From contig NZ_CP045702.1 in the NCBI RefSeq assembly GCF_014216315.1, positions 124,001 through 188,000 of the forward strand: a stretch of 64,000 nt of DNA, written 5' to 3'. The DNA is from Streptomyces finlayi (lineage in GTDB: Bacteria; Actinomycetota; Actinomycetes; Streptomycetales; Streptomycetaceae). Made by a program: the position numbers and the translations under genes. Below, in pieces: positions 34,722 through 42,869 of the stretch. Below the pieces are notes generated by a model that searched no databases, had not been told where the DNA came from, and worked only from the letters and a program-made list of their open reading frames with translations. Each line of letters begins with the position of its first letter. The first letter of the stretch is position 1.

Positions 34722-35312
34722 ATGCCGCAGCCGGACCGTAGAAGCCTCCTTCAGGGCGCCGCGGTCGCCGCTGCCGCGGCTCTCCTCCCCGCATCGGTGC
34801 GCGCGGTGGCCGCCTCCTCGGGCGAGACGGACTGTCCGCAGGCGGCATGGAAACCGGCGTCGCCTTCCAACTACACCGCGGCGAACCGCCCTTCGTCCCA
34901 TCCGGTTGACCTCGTCGTGCTCCACGTCACCCAGGCCACGTTCGGCAACACGGTCGGAATCTTCGCCGACGCGGCCAAGCAGGTCTCGGCGCACTACGTA
35001 GTGCGCTCGGCGGACGGATACATCGCCCAGTGCCTACGGGAGAAGGACATCGGCTGGCACGCCGGGAACTGGGACCACAACGCGCGCAGCATCGGCATCG
35101 AGCACGAGGGCTGGGTGGACCGGCCCGCCTACTTCACCCACATCATGTACGAGCGTTCGGCGCGGCTCACGGCGGACGTATGCGACCGTCACGGCATCCC
35201 CAAGGACCGCGCGCACATCGTCGGCCATCACGAGGTGCCGGGCAGCGACCACACGGACCCGGGCAGCAACTGGGACTGGGATCGCTACATCCGTCTCGTC
35301 AACCTGGTCTGA
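34722..35312 (+). CDS. Secreted N-acetylmuramoyl-L-alanine amidase (amidase_2 type)
   Basis: In this 196-residue protein a Tat-like signal (QPDRRSLLQGAAVAAAAALLPASVRA) is followed by an amidase_2/PGRP domain. Zinc-ligand candidates sit in VVLHVTQ, VGHHEVPGSDHTDPG and the SAHYVVRS strand, and GWHAGNWDHNARSIGIEHEG is the usual core. It would cut the amide between the lactyl group and L-Ala of peptidoglycan outside the membrane. ATG 34722 follows GGAG. Confidence 0.9.
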   Translation: MPQPDRRSLLQGAAVAAAAALLPASVRAVAASSGETDCPQAAWKPASPSNYTAANRPSSHPVDLVVLHVTQATFGNTVGIFADAAKQVSAHYVVRSADGYIAQCLREKDIGWHAGNWDHNARSIGIEHEGWVDRPAYFTHIMYERSARLTADVCDRHGIPKDRAHIVGHHEVPGSDHTDPGSNWDWDRYIRLVNLV

Positions 35313-35498
35313 ACGCGACCGCCTGTCAGCTACTGAGGTTTTCGAGGTGAGGTCGGCGGGTTGATGGCCAGTCGTGTGGCGGTGAGATGATCGGCCTCTT
35401 CCGCCCGCAGCCGTGGTGCTCGCCTCCCCGAGCTGGTCTCCCGCCCCCTGAGCCGCTCTCCCGCCTTCTCTCGCACGTCTCCCCTCCGGCCACCTCAG

Positions 35499-35532
35499 GG
35501 GCCGACAGTCCCGGAAGGGGACCAGTCGGCCC
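35499..35532. promoter_or_regulatory. OsdR/DosR-type box (perfect) plus a second imperfect copy
   Basis: GGGCC-GACA-GTCCC lies at 35499-35512, a full match to the DosR core layout of two 5-bp arms with a 4-bp spacer. A second, GGGAC-CAGTC-GGCCC with a 5-bp spacer, lies at 35518-35532. They are 70-100 nt upstream of the first CBS-BON gene, in a gap with no gene. Confidence 0.6.
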
Positions 35533-35602
35533 TGCGCGAAGGCGGGCCGCGCGCTGCAGAGTGGGATACCGGGGCTGCGTCGCCTCGGGAAGGAGGACTG
35601 TC

Positions 35603-36280
35603 ATGCAGCACCGTACGGTTTTTGAGGTGATGACCCACGACGTAGTCACCGCCGACCCGGAGACCCGCTTCAAACAGATTGCCCGGCTTTTCGCCGAACA
35701 CGACATCACGGCGGTCCCGGTCGTCGACGCGAGCCGTCGCCTGCTCGGCATCGTGTCGGAGGCCGACCTGCTGCGAGCCACCGCCGAGCTCCCCGACCTG
35801 GAGGGCCGTTGGGCCGGTGTCCGATTGCTGTCCCAGGAGAGGGGTCTGCCCGATGCCGAGACGGCCGCCCAGCTGATGACCTCGCCGGCTGTCGTGGCAC
35901 ACCCGGACTGGAATCTCGTCGAAACGGCCCGGACGATGCATCGCAAGGGAGTCAAGCGGCTTCCCGTGGCCGACGAGACCGGTCGGCTCGTCGGGATCAT
36001 CAGCCGTAGCGACTTGTTGCGGCCCTTCCTGCGCGGTGACACCGCGATCCGTGACGAGATCGTGCACGATGTCCTGGTCGGCACTCTGCGCCTCGCCCCC
36101 GACACGATCCGTGTGACCGTGGACGACGGAGTCGTCGGGCTGACGGGCAGGGTGGACGAGCGCGCCGACATCCCAGTGATCGTTCGGCTCTGCCGCTCGG
36201 TCGACGGAGTCGTCGCCCTGCACGAATCGATCGAGTACACCTACGACAACCTCGCGCTCGACGTGGAGCCACCGCGATGA
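35603..36280 (+). CDS. CBS-CBS-BON protein
   Basis: In this 225-residue protein CBS 1 (about 5-60: VFEVMTHDVVTADPETRFKQIA, GIVSEADLLRA) and CBS 2 (about 90-145: AAQLMTSPAVVAHPDWNLVET, VKRLPVADETGRLVGIISRSDLL) form one Bateman module. A BON domain follows at about 155-220 (VTVDDGVVGLTGRVDERADIP). Bateman modules bind adenosine nucleotides, and BON domains bind lipids or osmolytes. The M. tuberculosis relative Hrp1 is a DosR-regulon member. ATG 35603 follows AAGGAGG. It heads an operon with the small ORF, a second CBS-BON gene and a USP remnant, behind two OsdR-type boxes. Confidence 0.92.
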   Translation: MQHRTVFEVMTHDVVTADPETRFKQIARLFAEHDITAVPVVDASRRLLGIVSEADLLRATAELPDLEGRWAGVRLLSQERGLPDAETAAQLMTSPAVVAHPDWNLVETARTMHRKGVKRLPVADETGRLVGIISRSDLLRPFLRGDTAIRDEIVHDVLVGTLRLAPDTIRVTVDDGVVGLTGRVDERADIPVIVRLCRSVDGVVALHESIEYTYDNLALDVEPPR

Positions 36281-36429
36281 ACGCCCTGCGGCCCCATCCG
36301 GTCAGCCCGGACATCGACCGCGTCGGCACCGCGAACCACGTACCGGCTGAGGCGGACAACTTCAGAGGGCGTGGTACCGCCCGCCAGGTGGGCGAGGCAC
36401 GTGCCTCCGCGACAGGAAGGAGAGCGTGA
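36277..36429 (+). CDS. Candidate 50-residue coupled small ORF between CBS genes
   Basis: ATG 36277 overlaps the stop of the first CBS gene (ATGA), and the frame ends in TGA 36427-36429, overlapping the next ATG (TGATG). The product starts MNALRPHPVSPDIDRVGTAN and ends ARASATGRRA; it is hydrophilic with no known domain. Third-position GC is high in the first half and weaker in the second. It may serve to carry ribosomes from one CBS gene to the next, or be chance. Confidence 0.4.
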   Translation: MNALRPHPVSPDIDRVGTANHVPAEADNFRGRGTARQVGEARASATGRRA

Positions 36430-37106
36430 TGCGTCACCGAACGATCGGCCGGCTGATGACCCGTGAGGTGGTGAGCGTCCGCCGAGACGCCCCGTTCAAG
36501 GAGATCGCCCGCACTCTCTCGCAGCATCGAGTGACCGCTGTCCCGGTAGTGGACGACGGGGACCGGGTGGTCGGGGTGGTGTCGGAGGGTGATCTCTTGC
36601 GCAAGACCGCCGACGCCTCCGCACCAGGTGACCTGCCGGCCGTTCCCGACCTGAAGGCGTGGGAACGTTCGAAGGCCGCCGGAACGCGGGCCGAGGAGCT
36701 GATGTCAGCCCCCGCAGTGTGCGCACGCCCGGAATGGACCGTGGCTGAGGCGGCACGGCTGATGGAGGTGCAGGGAGTCAAACGGCTCGTCGTCGTCGAA
36801 GGTGACGACCGGTTGGTGGGCATCGTGAGCCGGCGTGACCTGCTGGGCATCTTCCTCCGGGAGGACGCCGACATCCGCCTGGAGATCGTCGAGGATGTGC
36901 TCGGCAGTACGCTGCGTCTCAAGCCGGACTCTCTTGCCGTCGAGGTGCGCGACGGGCGGGTGGAGCTCAGTGGGAGGCTTCCCTTCCGGGGCATGCTCCC
37001 CGCGATCGACCGCATGTGCGCGACGGTGGACGGTGTGGTCTCGGTCTCCTGCGCCCGTCTCACGTACGACGTCGACGACACCGGACGAGAAGGTGGACGA
37101 TCATGA
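36429..37106 (+). CDS. CBS-CBS-BON protein, second copy
   Basis: This 225-residue protein has the same layout as its upstream paralogue: CBS 1 (IGRLMTREVVSVRRDAPFKEIA, GVVSEGDLLRK), CBS 2 (AEELMSAPAVCARPEWTVAEA, VKRLVVVEGDDRLVGIVSRRDLL) and a C-terminal BON domain (VEVRDGRVELSGRLPFRGML). It is a cytosolic adenylate-sensing candidate. ATG 36429 is chosen with AGGAG 6 nt before it; GTG 36426 in the same frame is an alternative. The stop overlaps the ATG of the USP remnant (ATGA), so the three frames were an operon. Confidence 0.92.
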   Translation: MRHRTIGRLMTREVVSVRRDAPFKEIARTLSQHRVTAVPVVDDGDRVVGVVSEGDLLRKTADASAPGDLPAVPDLKAWERSKAAGTRAEELMSAPAVCARPEWTVAEAARLMEVQGVKRLVVVEGDDRLVGIVSRRDLLGIFLREDADIRLEIVEDVLGSTLRLKPDSLAVEVRDGRVELSGRLPFRGMLPAIDRMCATVDGVVSVSCARLTYDVDDTGREGGRS

Positions 37107-37349
37107 CGCACGGCGTCTTGGTCCGCCTTGACGGCACAGAACAAGCGGCCGTCGCCGCTGAGTGTGCGCCAGAGGAAGCGCTGCTGGGCGATACCAGCGT
37201 GCAACTGGTGTACGCGAGGGCGCCGGAGGACGTTCTGCCGAGGGAATCCGAGGAGACGTCTGCCGGGGAGATGCCGGGACACCGCCGATGAGCTGCGCGA
37301 GCACTGCCCCGATCTGTCACTGACGTCACTGCGGGAGCCCGCATGGTGA
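37103..37349 (+). pseudogene. Remnant of a universal stress protein gene
   Basis: From ATG 37103 the frame reads VLVRLDGTEQAAVAAECAPEEAL and TSVQLVYARAPEDVLP, the first strand and helix of a USP domain, then goes out of frame near 37275. A neighbouring frame continues RDTADELREHCPDLSLTSLREP and stops at 37349. The ATP-binding loop and the rest of the domain are gone. Its ATGA overlap with the CBS gene shows it was once the last gene of this operon. Confidence 0.7.
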
Positions 37350-37538
37350 TCGATCGGCCGGCCGGGCCTGGTGGAGGCGCGCCAGGTCCGCCACGCTCGC
37401 CGTGGTCGCTCGGCGCACTCGCCATTCGGTGCTGCGGACACACACCGGCAGCGGGGCCACCCGGTGCTGCACCGCAGCCCGGCGCGCGAACGGCGGAGGC
37501 GAAGCCGCTCCAGTGGGCCTCGTGGTAACGCGTCGATT

Positions 37539-37552
37539 GGGCCGTTCGGCCC
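37539..37552. promoter_or_regulatory. OsdR/DosR-type box before the ABC exporter
   Basis: GGGCC-GTTC-GGCCC is a perfect match to the island's 14-bp motif, centred about 57 nt before ATG 37603. It implies that the exporter is a regulon member. Confidence 0.6.
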
Positions 37553-37602
37553 TTCTTCCGGGTCTGGGTGGCCGTAGCATCCGATTCCTTCCGGATGGTG
37601 GC

Positions 37603-38349
37603 ATGGAAACCATGACTAGTGACCGGGTGCTCCTTACCGCCACCGGGGTTCGCAAAATCTACCGGACAGGCTCCGTGGCGGTGACCGCCCTGCTCGACCT
37701 GGATCTCACCGTGTGCCATGGGGAGATGGTGGGGGTCATGGGCCCGTCCGGGTCCGGGAAGACCACGCTTTTGAACTGTCTGTCCGGGCTCGACGACATC
37801 GACGGCGGCCGGGTCGTGGTCGACGGCCACGACCTCTTCGCGATGTCGGACGCCGCGCGGACGGAGCACCGGGCCCGGACAATGGGCTTCGTCTTCCAGG
37901 CCTTCAACCTCATCCCGGTCTTCTCCGCGGTGGAGAACGTCGAACTCCCCCTGCTACTGGTCGGCCGGCGGTCGCGTGACGCACGTCGAAGAGCGCTGGA
38001 GATGCTCGACCGGGTGGGCCTGAGCCACCGGGTCGGGCACCGGCCGAACGAGATGTCGGGGGGTGAACAGCAGCGGGTGACCATCGCCCGCGCCCTCGCC
38101 GGCCGTCCTGCGATCGTGTGGGCGGACGAACCCACCGGCAACCTCGACAGCGCGATGGCCGGCCAGATCATGGACCTGCTGTGTGAACTCAACCAGGACG
38201 AGGGTCAGACGATCATCCTCGTCACTCACGACTTTGCCATCGGCTCACGGGTCCCCCGGCTGATCCGGATGCGCGACGGACGGCTGGTCGAGGACCTCCA
38301 CCAGCGCGGCCTCGCCGCCGGCGCTGACACCGACCTCCATTCGGGCTGA
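37603..38349 (+). CDS. ABC transporter ATP-binding protein, LolD/MacB type
   Basis: This 248-residue protein has Walker A GPSGSGKTT, Q-loop FVFQAFNLIPVFSAVENVELP, signature MSGGEQQRVTIARALAGRP, Walker B AIVWADEPTGNLDSA, and the switch His in LVTHD. The LIPVFSAVENV pattern and following FtsX-type permease place it in the LolCDE/MacB group, which uses mechanotransmission and handles lipids, peptides or signals rather than filling a pore. ATG 37603 is used; ATG 37612 is possible. It lies 2 nt before the permease gene. Confidence 0.92.
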   Translation: METMTSDRVLLTATGVRKIYRTGSVAVTALLDLDLTVCHGEMVGVMGPSGSGKTTLLNCLSGLDDIDGGRVVVDGHDLFAMSDAARTEHRARTMGFVFQAFNLIPVFSAVENVELPLLLVGRRSRDARRRALEMLDRVGLSHRVGHRPNEMSGGEQQRVTIARALAGRPAIVWADEPTGNLDSAMAGQIMDLLCELNQDEGQTIILVTHDFAIGSRVPRLIRMRDGRLVEDLHQRGLAAGADTDLHSG

Positions 38350-38351
38350 CC

Positions 38352-41288
38352 ATGTATCCGAACCTGCTGGTCCCCTTGCTCGTCGTACTTGCGGTCGCTC
38401 TGGCGGTCCTCGTACTGGTCGCCGTCCGGCAGCCGGTGCCACGGAGGCTGGCCTTCCGACAGCTCGCCCGCAGGCGCACCGAGGCCGCCTTGGTGATCGG
38501 CGGGTCGGTGCTCGGCACGGCCATCATCATCGGGGCCCTGGTCGTCGGCGACACTCTGAACTTCTCCGTACGCCAGGAGGCGTACCGGACCCTTGGACCG
38601 GTGGACGAGCGCGTCGTCGCGCCCGCCGGACCGGTGGGGCGTACCGTCACCGAGCGGCTGGCCGGGCTGGCCGACGACCACGATGTCGATGGCGTACTGA
38701 GCGCCGAAGTCACCCAGGCATCGGCCGTCAGCGGCACCGGCAGCCGCACCGTCGCGGAACCGCGCGTCCTGGCCTGGCAGATGGACTTCAAGGAGGCGGC
38801 CGGTTTCGGGGCGCAAGGCGGCGATTCCGGGCTCGGCGGGCCGAACCCGAAGCCCGGACACGTCGTGGTCAATGAGCCGCTGGCCCGGTCGCTGAGCGTG
38901 GGAGCCGGCCAGCCGATCACGCTCTATCTCTTCGGGGCACCGCAGACGTTCCGGGTGGACCGGGTGGTTCCCGAGCGGGGTCTGGCGGGCGTGGGCCTCG
39001 GCGGTAGGATGAACCATGACGCGTTCTTGGCTCCCGGGACCCTCGAATCGGCCGCCCGGGCCGCCGGAGGGGAGCCGCGCTCCGTCACCTTCGTCTCCAA
39101 CCGCGGCGGTGTCGAGAGCGGAGATGCCCTGACCGCGCGGGTGACGGCGGACATCCGCCGAACGCTGGGCCCGCACGCCGACCAGACGGCGATCGAGACC
39201 CCGAAGCACACCGTGCTGCGCGACGCCAAACAGGCCGGGGACAGTCTCGGTGCGCTGTTCCTCATGATCGGCAGCTTCAGCATCATCGCGGGCGCCCTGC
39301 TGCTGGTGAACATCTTCGTCATGCTGGGTGAGGAGCGGAAGTCCCAGATGGGAATGGTGCGCGCGGTCGGGATGAAACGCTCGCGCCTGGTCGGTTCCTT
39401 CACCCTGGAGGGGGCCGCGTACGCGCTGCTGTCCGCGCTGCCGGGCGTGGCCATCGGCGTCGGTGTCGGCTGGGGTGTCGCCGTGGTGGCGGCGGAGGTC
39501 TTCCGTGGATGGTCGGTCGGCGGCAGCAGTATCCGGATCGCTTTCGCCGTCACACCCACCAGCGTCCTCAACGGCCTGGCCATGGGCCTGCTCATCGCCC
39601 TCGCCGCGATCCTCGCGACCAGCCTGCGCATCAGCCGGTTCAACATCATCGCCGCCATTCGAGACCTTCCGGCGTCGCCCGGACGTGGGCCTCGCCGTCG
39701 GCTGCTCATCGTGTCCGGCGCCCTGGCGCTCCTGTGCGCGCTCGTGGCCTTCCCCGCCGTGGCGCGCAGCCAGCCCGACGCGACCTACCTCATGCCGGCG
39801 CTCGCCCTGGCCTTCGCCACTCCGGCGCTGCTGCGTGTCCTCCCCCGGCACGCGACCACGAATCTGGTGGCCGGTGCCGTGCTCGCCTGGACGCTGCTGG
39901 CGCCCGTCGTCCGCCCCCGTATCTTCGACACGCCCTCGATGTCGGTGTACGTCATCCAGGGTGCCCTGGCCGCCTTCTCCGCCGTGGTCCTCGTCAGCGA
40001 GAACCAGAAGGCGCTGCTCCGCCCCGCGCGCAGGCTCCTGGAACGACCGTCGGAGTCCGGCCTGGCGGCGCGGCTCGCCGTCGCATACCCGCTGGCCAAA
40101 CGCTTCCGGACCGGTGCGACGCTGGTGATGTACACACTGATCGTTTTCGTGCTCGTCCTCCTGACGGAGATCTCGGGCATTCTCCGCGCCGGAGTGGACG
40201 GAGTCGTCGCCGATGCGACCGCCGGATACTCTCTGCGGCTGGACTACAACCCGCAGTCATCCCCCGGCCGGTTCGTGTCCGAACTCCGTAACGGCCGGTC
40301 GGCCGCTGAGATCGCCGCTGTCACACCGCTGCTCAACGCGACGGGGCGGGCCACCGATCCGGGACACCGGAGCCCTCAACCACTGGACGCCGCCGTCGTC
40401 GGCGTGCCCGACGGGGCAGTCACCGGCATCACGTTCCGGGAGCGTCTGCCCGGTCTGGCGGACGACGCCACAGTGTGGCGGGCTCTCGCCTCCGATCCCC
40501 GTTACGTCGTGATCGACGGATTCTTCGGCAGCACCGGCGGCCCGGCCGGCGACTACTACGACCCTGGCGACGCCCTCACCCTGACGGATCCCCGGACAGG
40601 TCGCAGCGAGCAGAAGGTCATCGCCGGGGTACTCAGCAACGGGATGGTCTTCTACCCCGGCACCGGTTCCCGTTCCACCACTTACCCGGTCGTGACCAGC
40701 GAACAGGCTACCCGCGAACTCTTCGGCGACCAGGCCCAGAACGCCTCCGCCCTCGTCAGGAACCGCCCCGGAACGTCCCCCGATGCCCTGGCGTCCCGCC
40801 TGCAGGGCGAACAGCTGTCGTCCAGCTTGGTGGCCACACCCATCGAGTCGGACGTACGCCGCCAGTTCGATTCCAGCACCGCCTTCTTCCGCCTCATGCA
40901 GAGCTTCCTCGCCCTCGGCCTCGGCGTGGGCATCACCGGCCTCGGAGTCGTCATGGTCCGCTCCGTACGCGAACGCCGGCGCACCATCGGCATCCTGCGG
41001 GCCCTCGGCTTCCGGGCCCGGACCATCCAGCGGTCCTTCCTGTGGGAGAGCGCCTTCATCGCCACGGAGGGAATCGTGCTCGGATCCCTGCTCGGAGTGC
41101 TCACCACCTGGCTGATGTACAGCAACAGTGCCGCGTTCGAGGGGCTCGAAGGAGGCTTCCCGGTCGAATGGGGCAACATCACCGGCCTGGCCGCAGCCAC
41201 GTTCGCCGCATCGCTCCTGGCCACGATCGGGCCGGCTCGGCGCGCGGCCGCCATCCGCCCTGCGCTCGCTGTCCGCGTCTCCGAATGA
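38352..41288 (+). CDS. FtsX-type ABC permease with two FtsX domains
   Basis: This 978-residue protein has an N-terminal helix pair (about 5-28 and 47-68), a large extracytoplasmic domain (about 70-300), and the first FtsX helix set (SLGALFLMIGSFSIIAGALLLVNIFVML onward). A second soluble domain (about 620-830) and a second FtsX set ending in TGLAAATFAASLLATIGPARRAA follow. EERKSQMGMVRAVGMKR and RERRRTIGILRALGFR are the coupling helices for the ATPase. It forms the exporter with the preceding ATPase. The substrate is unknown; cell-envelope lipids or peptides are plausible. A 541-residue antisense frame is a shadow. Confidence 0.92.
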   Translation: MYPNLLVPLLVVLAVALAVLVLVAVRQPVPRRLAFRQLARRRTEAALVIGGSVLGTAIIIGALVVGDTLNFSVRQEAYRTLGPVDERVVAPAGPVGRTVTERLAGLADDHDVDGVLSAEVTQASAVSGTGSRTVAEPRVLAWQMDFKEAAGFGAQGGDSGLGGPNPKPGHVVVNEPLARSLSVGAGQPITLYLFGAPQTFRVDRVVPERGLAGVGLGGRMNHDAFLAPGTLESAARAAGGEPRSVTFVSNRGGVESGDALTARVTADIRRTLGPHADQTAIETPKHTVLRDAKQAGDSLGALFLMIGSFSIIAGALLLVNIFVMLGEERKSQMGMVRAVGMKRSRLVGSFTLEGAAYALLSALPGVAIGVGVGWGVAVVAAEVFRGWSVGGSSIRIAFAVTPTSVLNGLAMGLLIALAAILATSLRISRFNIIAAIRDLPASPGRGPRRRLLIVSGALALLCALVAFPAVARSQPDATYLMPALALAFATPALLRVLPRHATTNLVAGAVLAWTLLAPVVRPRIFDTPSMSVYVIQGALAAFSAVVLVSENQKALLRPARRLLERPSESGLAARLAVAYPLAKRFRTGATLVMYTLIVFVLVLLTEISGILRAGVDGVVADATAGYSLRLDYNPQSSPGRFVSELRNGRSAAEIAAVTPLLNATGRATDPGHRSPQPLDAAVVGVPDGAVTGITFRERLPGLADDATVWRALASDPRYVVIDGFFGSTGGPAGDYYDPGDALTLTDPRTGRSEQKVIAGVLSNGMVFYPGTGSRSTTYPVVTSEQATRELFGDQAQNASALVRNRPGTSPDALASRLQGEQLSSSLVATPIESDVRRQFDSSTAFFRLMQSFLALGLGVGITGLGVVMVRSVRERRRTIGILRALGFRARTIQRSFLWESAFIATEGIVLGSLLGVLTTWLMYSNSAAFEGLEGGFPVEWGNITGLAAATFAASLLATIGPARRAAAIRPALAVRVSE

Positions 41289-41352
41289 CGAGCGATGCGG
41301 GCCCTCGAACCGCTGCGCCAGTGATCGCCACGGCTACGAGCTCGCCATCCCG

Positions 41353-41913
41353 TCATAGGCCTCCCTCCGGACCGCCATCCGGTTCACCACTTCGGGACAC
41401 GTCGAGCTCCTGGACGATGCCGTCCGCCCAGGCGTCGATCGCCGTCCAGTCCCGGTGGTCTCCATAGCGACACCCGAGCAGCCGAAACAGCAAGGCGCCC
41501 TTCCGGTCGAAGTGGTCACGCCGGATCACACCTGAGAAGCGCCGATGATCCCGCGGACGGACGATGTCGACGAGAGCAGCGATGCGCGGCTGCACGGCAT
41601 GCTCGGCAAGCAGGCGCAGCGGCCCGGGCAGGGCGGCGGTCATGCCGACGCTGAACATCCAGGTGGTCCGGGAACCGAAACGATCAGTGTTGTTCCTGAC
41701 GAAGGCTTCGGCGGCCGGCAGCCAAGCGCCGTCATGAATCGCGCTGCCCAGCACCAGCACGTCGCCGGCCGAGCGCCACTGCCCGTCGGACGGCTCGCGC
41801 AGGGCCTGGATCTCCACAGCGTGTCCCCGCAGGCGCAATCTCTCGCCGATCCGATCGGCGATCTCCTGGGTTGAGTGATGCGCTGACGCGTAGAGAACCC
41901 TTACGGCGGCCAT
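41353..41913 (-). CDS. Flavodoxin-domain protein (HemG-like)
   Basis: In this 186-residue protein the FMN phosphate loop is VLYASAHHSTQEIADRI near residues 6-22. VLVLGSAIHDGAWLPAAEAFV, TTWMFSVGM and RRDHFDRKGALLFRLL follow the menaquinone-dependent protoporphyrinogen oxidase (HemG)-like pattern. It probably carries FMN and passes electrons under low oxygen. It lies 82 nt downstream of the response regulator gene on the same strand and may be co-transcribed. The island has a second flavodoxin-domain protein at 44039. Confidence 0.83.
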   Translation of the reverse strand: MAAVRVLYASAHHSTQEIADRIGERLRLRGHAVEIQALREPSDGQWRSAGDVLVLGSAIHDGAWLPAAEAFVRNNTDRFGSRTTWMFSVGMTAALPGPLRLLAEHAVQPRIAALVDIVRPRDHRRFSGVIRRDHFDRKGALLFRLLGCRYGDHRDWTAIDAWADGIVQELDVSRSGEPDGGPEGGL

Positions 41914-41995
41914 TGCGCCTCCTCCACTACCACCCCGACGCCTATGCTCCCGGATGCCACGAACGGCGTATGAAGCAAGGCGAGGACGAAGTCAC

Positions 41996-42730
41996 TCAGT
42001 TCTGCCGGCGGCCGTCGTGCCGGGAGGCGTGGGGTCCCTTCTCATGCTCAGACGTCGGCATCGCCTGGGTGGCGATGACTGCGGCCTGCACCCGGCGCTC
42101 CACACCGAGCTTGGCCAGCAACCGCGAGATGTTGTTCTTGACGGTCTTCTCCGAGAGGAAGAGCCGCTTTCCGATCTCTCGGTTGGTCATGCCCTCCCCC
42201 ACCAGGACCAGAATGTCCCGCTCCCGGTCGGTCAGCCCCGGCAGTCCCTGCAACGGGTCGTCGTGGGGAGCGCTGTCCTGCCGGAGGCGGGCCATCACGC
42301 GAGCGGTTGCGCCGGGGTCCAGCAGGGACTGGCCCGAGGCCACCGTGCGCACGGCTTTCACCAGGTCGTCTCCGCAGATTTGCTTGAGGACGTAGCCGGA
42401 CGCGCCGGCGACGATCGCGTCCAGCAGAGCCTCTTCGTCGTCGAAAGAGGTCAGCATGAGGCAGGCGAGATCGGGCATGCGTGACCGCAGTTCCCGGCAG
42501 ACACTCACGCCGTCCCCGTCCGGAAGCCGCACGTCCAGAACCGCGACATGCGGGCATAGTGCGGGCACTCTGGCCAGCGTCTGCTCGGCGGTGCCTGCTT
42601 CGCCCACGACGGTCAGGTCCGATTCCGCGTCCAGCAGGTCGTGCACCCCTCGCCTCACCACTTCGTGGTCGTCGAGCAGAAAGACCCTGACCTGCGGCTT
42701 CTCTAGGGAGCCGTCGCTGCTGCCCATCAT
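41996..42730 (-). CDS. osdR: DevR/DosR-family response regulator (OsdR)
   Basis: In this 244-residue protein the receiver domain has the acidic pair Asp20-Asp21 (FLLDDHEVVRRGV), phosphoacceptor Asp66 in AVLDVRLPDGDG, Thr94 and Lys116. The C-terminal LuxR-type HTH is LTDRERDILVLVGEGMTNRE, with EKTVKNNISRLLAKLG as recognition helix. Lys195, Lys198 and Asn199 match the DNA-contacting residues of M. tuberculosis DevR. Similarity to DevR runs through the whole length. ATG 42730 is chosen with GGAG 6 nt before it. It should bind the GGGCC-N4-GGCCC boxes of this island. No sensor kinase is adjacent. It lies between a USP gene and a flavodoxin gene on the same strand. Confidence 0.9.
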   Translation of the reverse strand: MMGSSDGSLEKPQVRVFLLDDHEVVRRGVHDLLDAESDLTVVGEAGTAEQTLARVPALCPHVAVLDVRLPDGDGVSVCRELRSRMPDLACLMLTSFDDEEALLDAIVAGASGYVLKQICGDDLVKAVRTVASGQSLLDPGATARVMARLRQDSAPHDDPLQGLPGLTDRERDILVLVGEGMTNREIGKRLFLSEKTVKNNISRLLAKLGVERRVQAAVIATQAMPTSEHEKGPHASRHDGRRQN

Positions 42731-42869
42731 CACAGTCTCCGTAGTCCCCGGGGGATCACCGGTACTCACTGTATGTATCGTGCCCCCGCTGCCGTCCAAC
42801 GGCCAGCGCGGACGGCCCTGATCGCCCGCGCCCGCGCCCGAAGCGGAACGATCGATCTGCCCGTGCGGT

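Noticed and set aside
35518..35532. GGGAC-CAGTC-GGCCC as a full OsdR box
   Set aside because: The spacer is 5 instead of 4 bp; it is kept only as a weak companion of 35499-35512.
38226..39851. 541-residue antisense frame
   Set aside because: It is a shadow of the FtsX permease, with Arg/Gln/His-rich composition and no domain.
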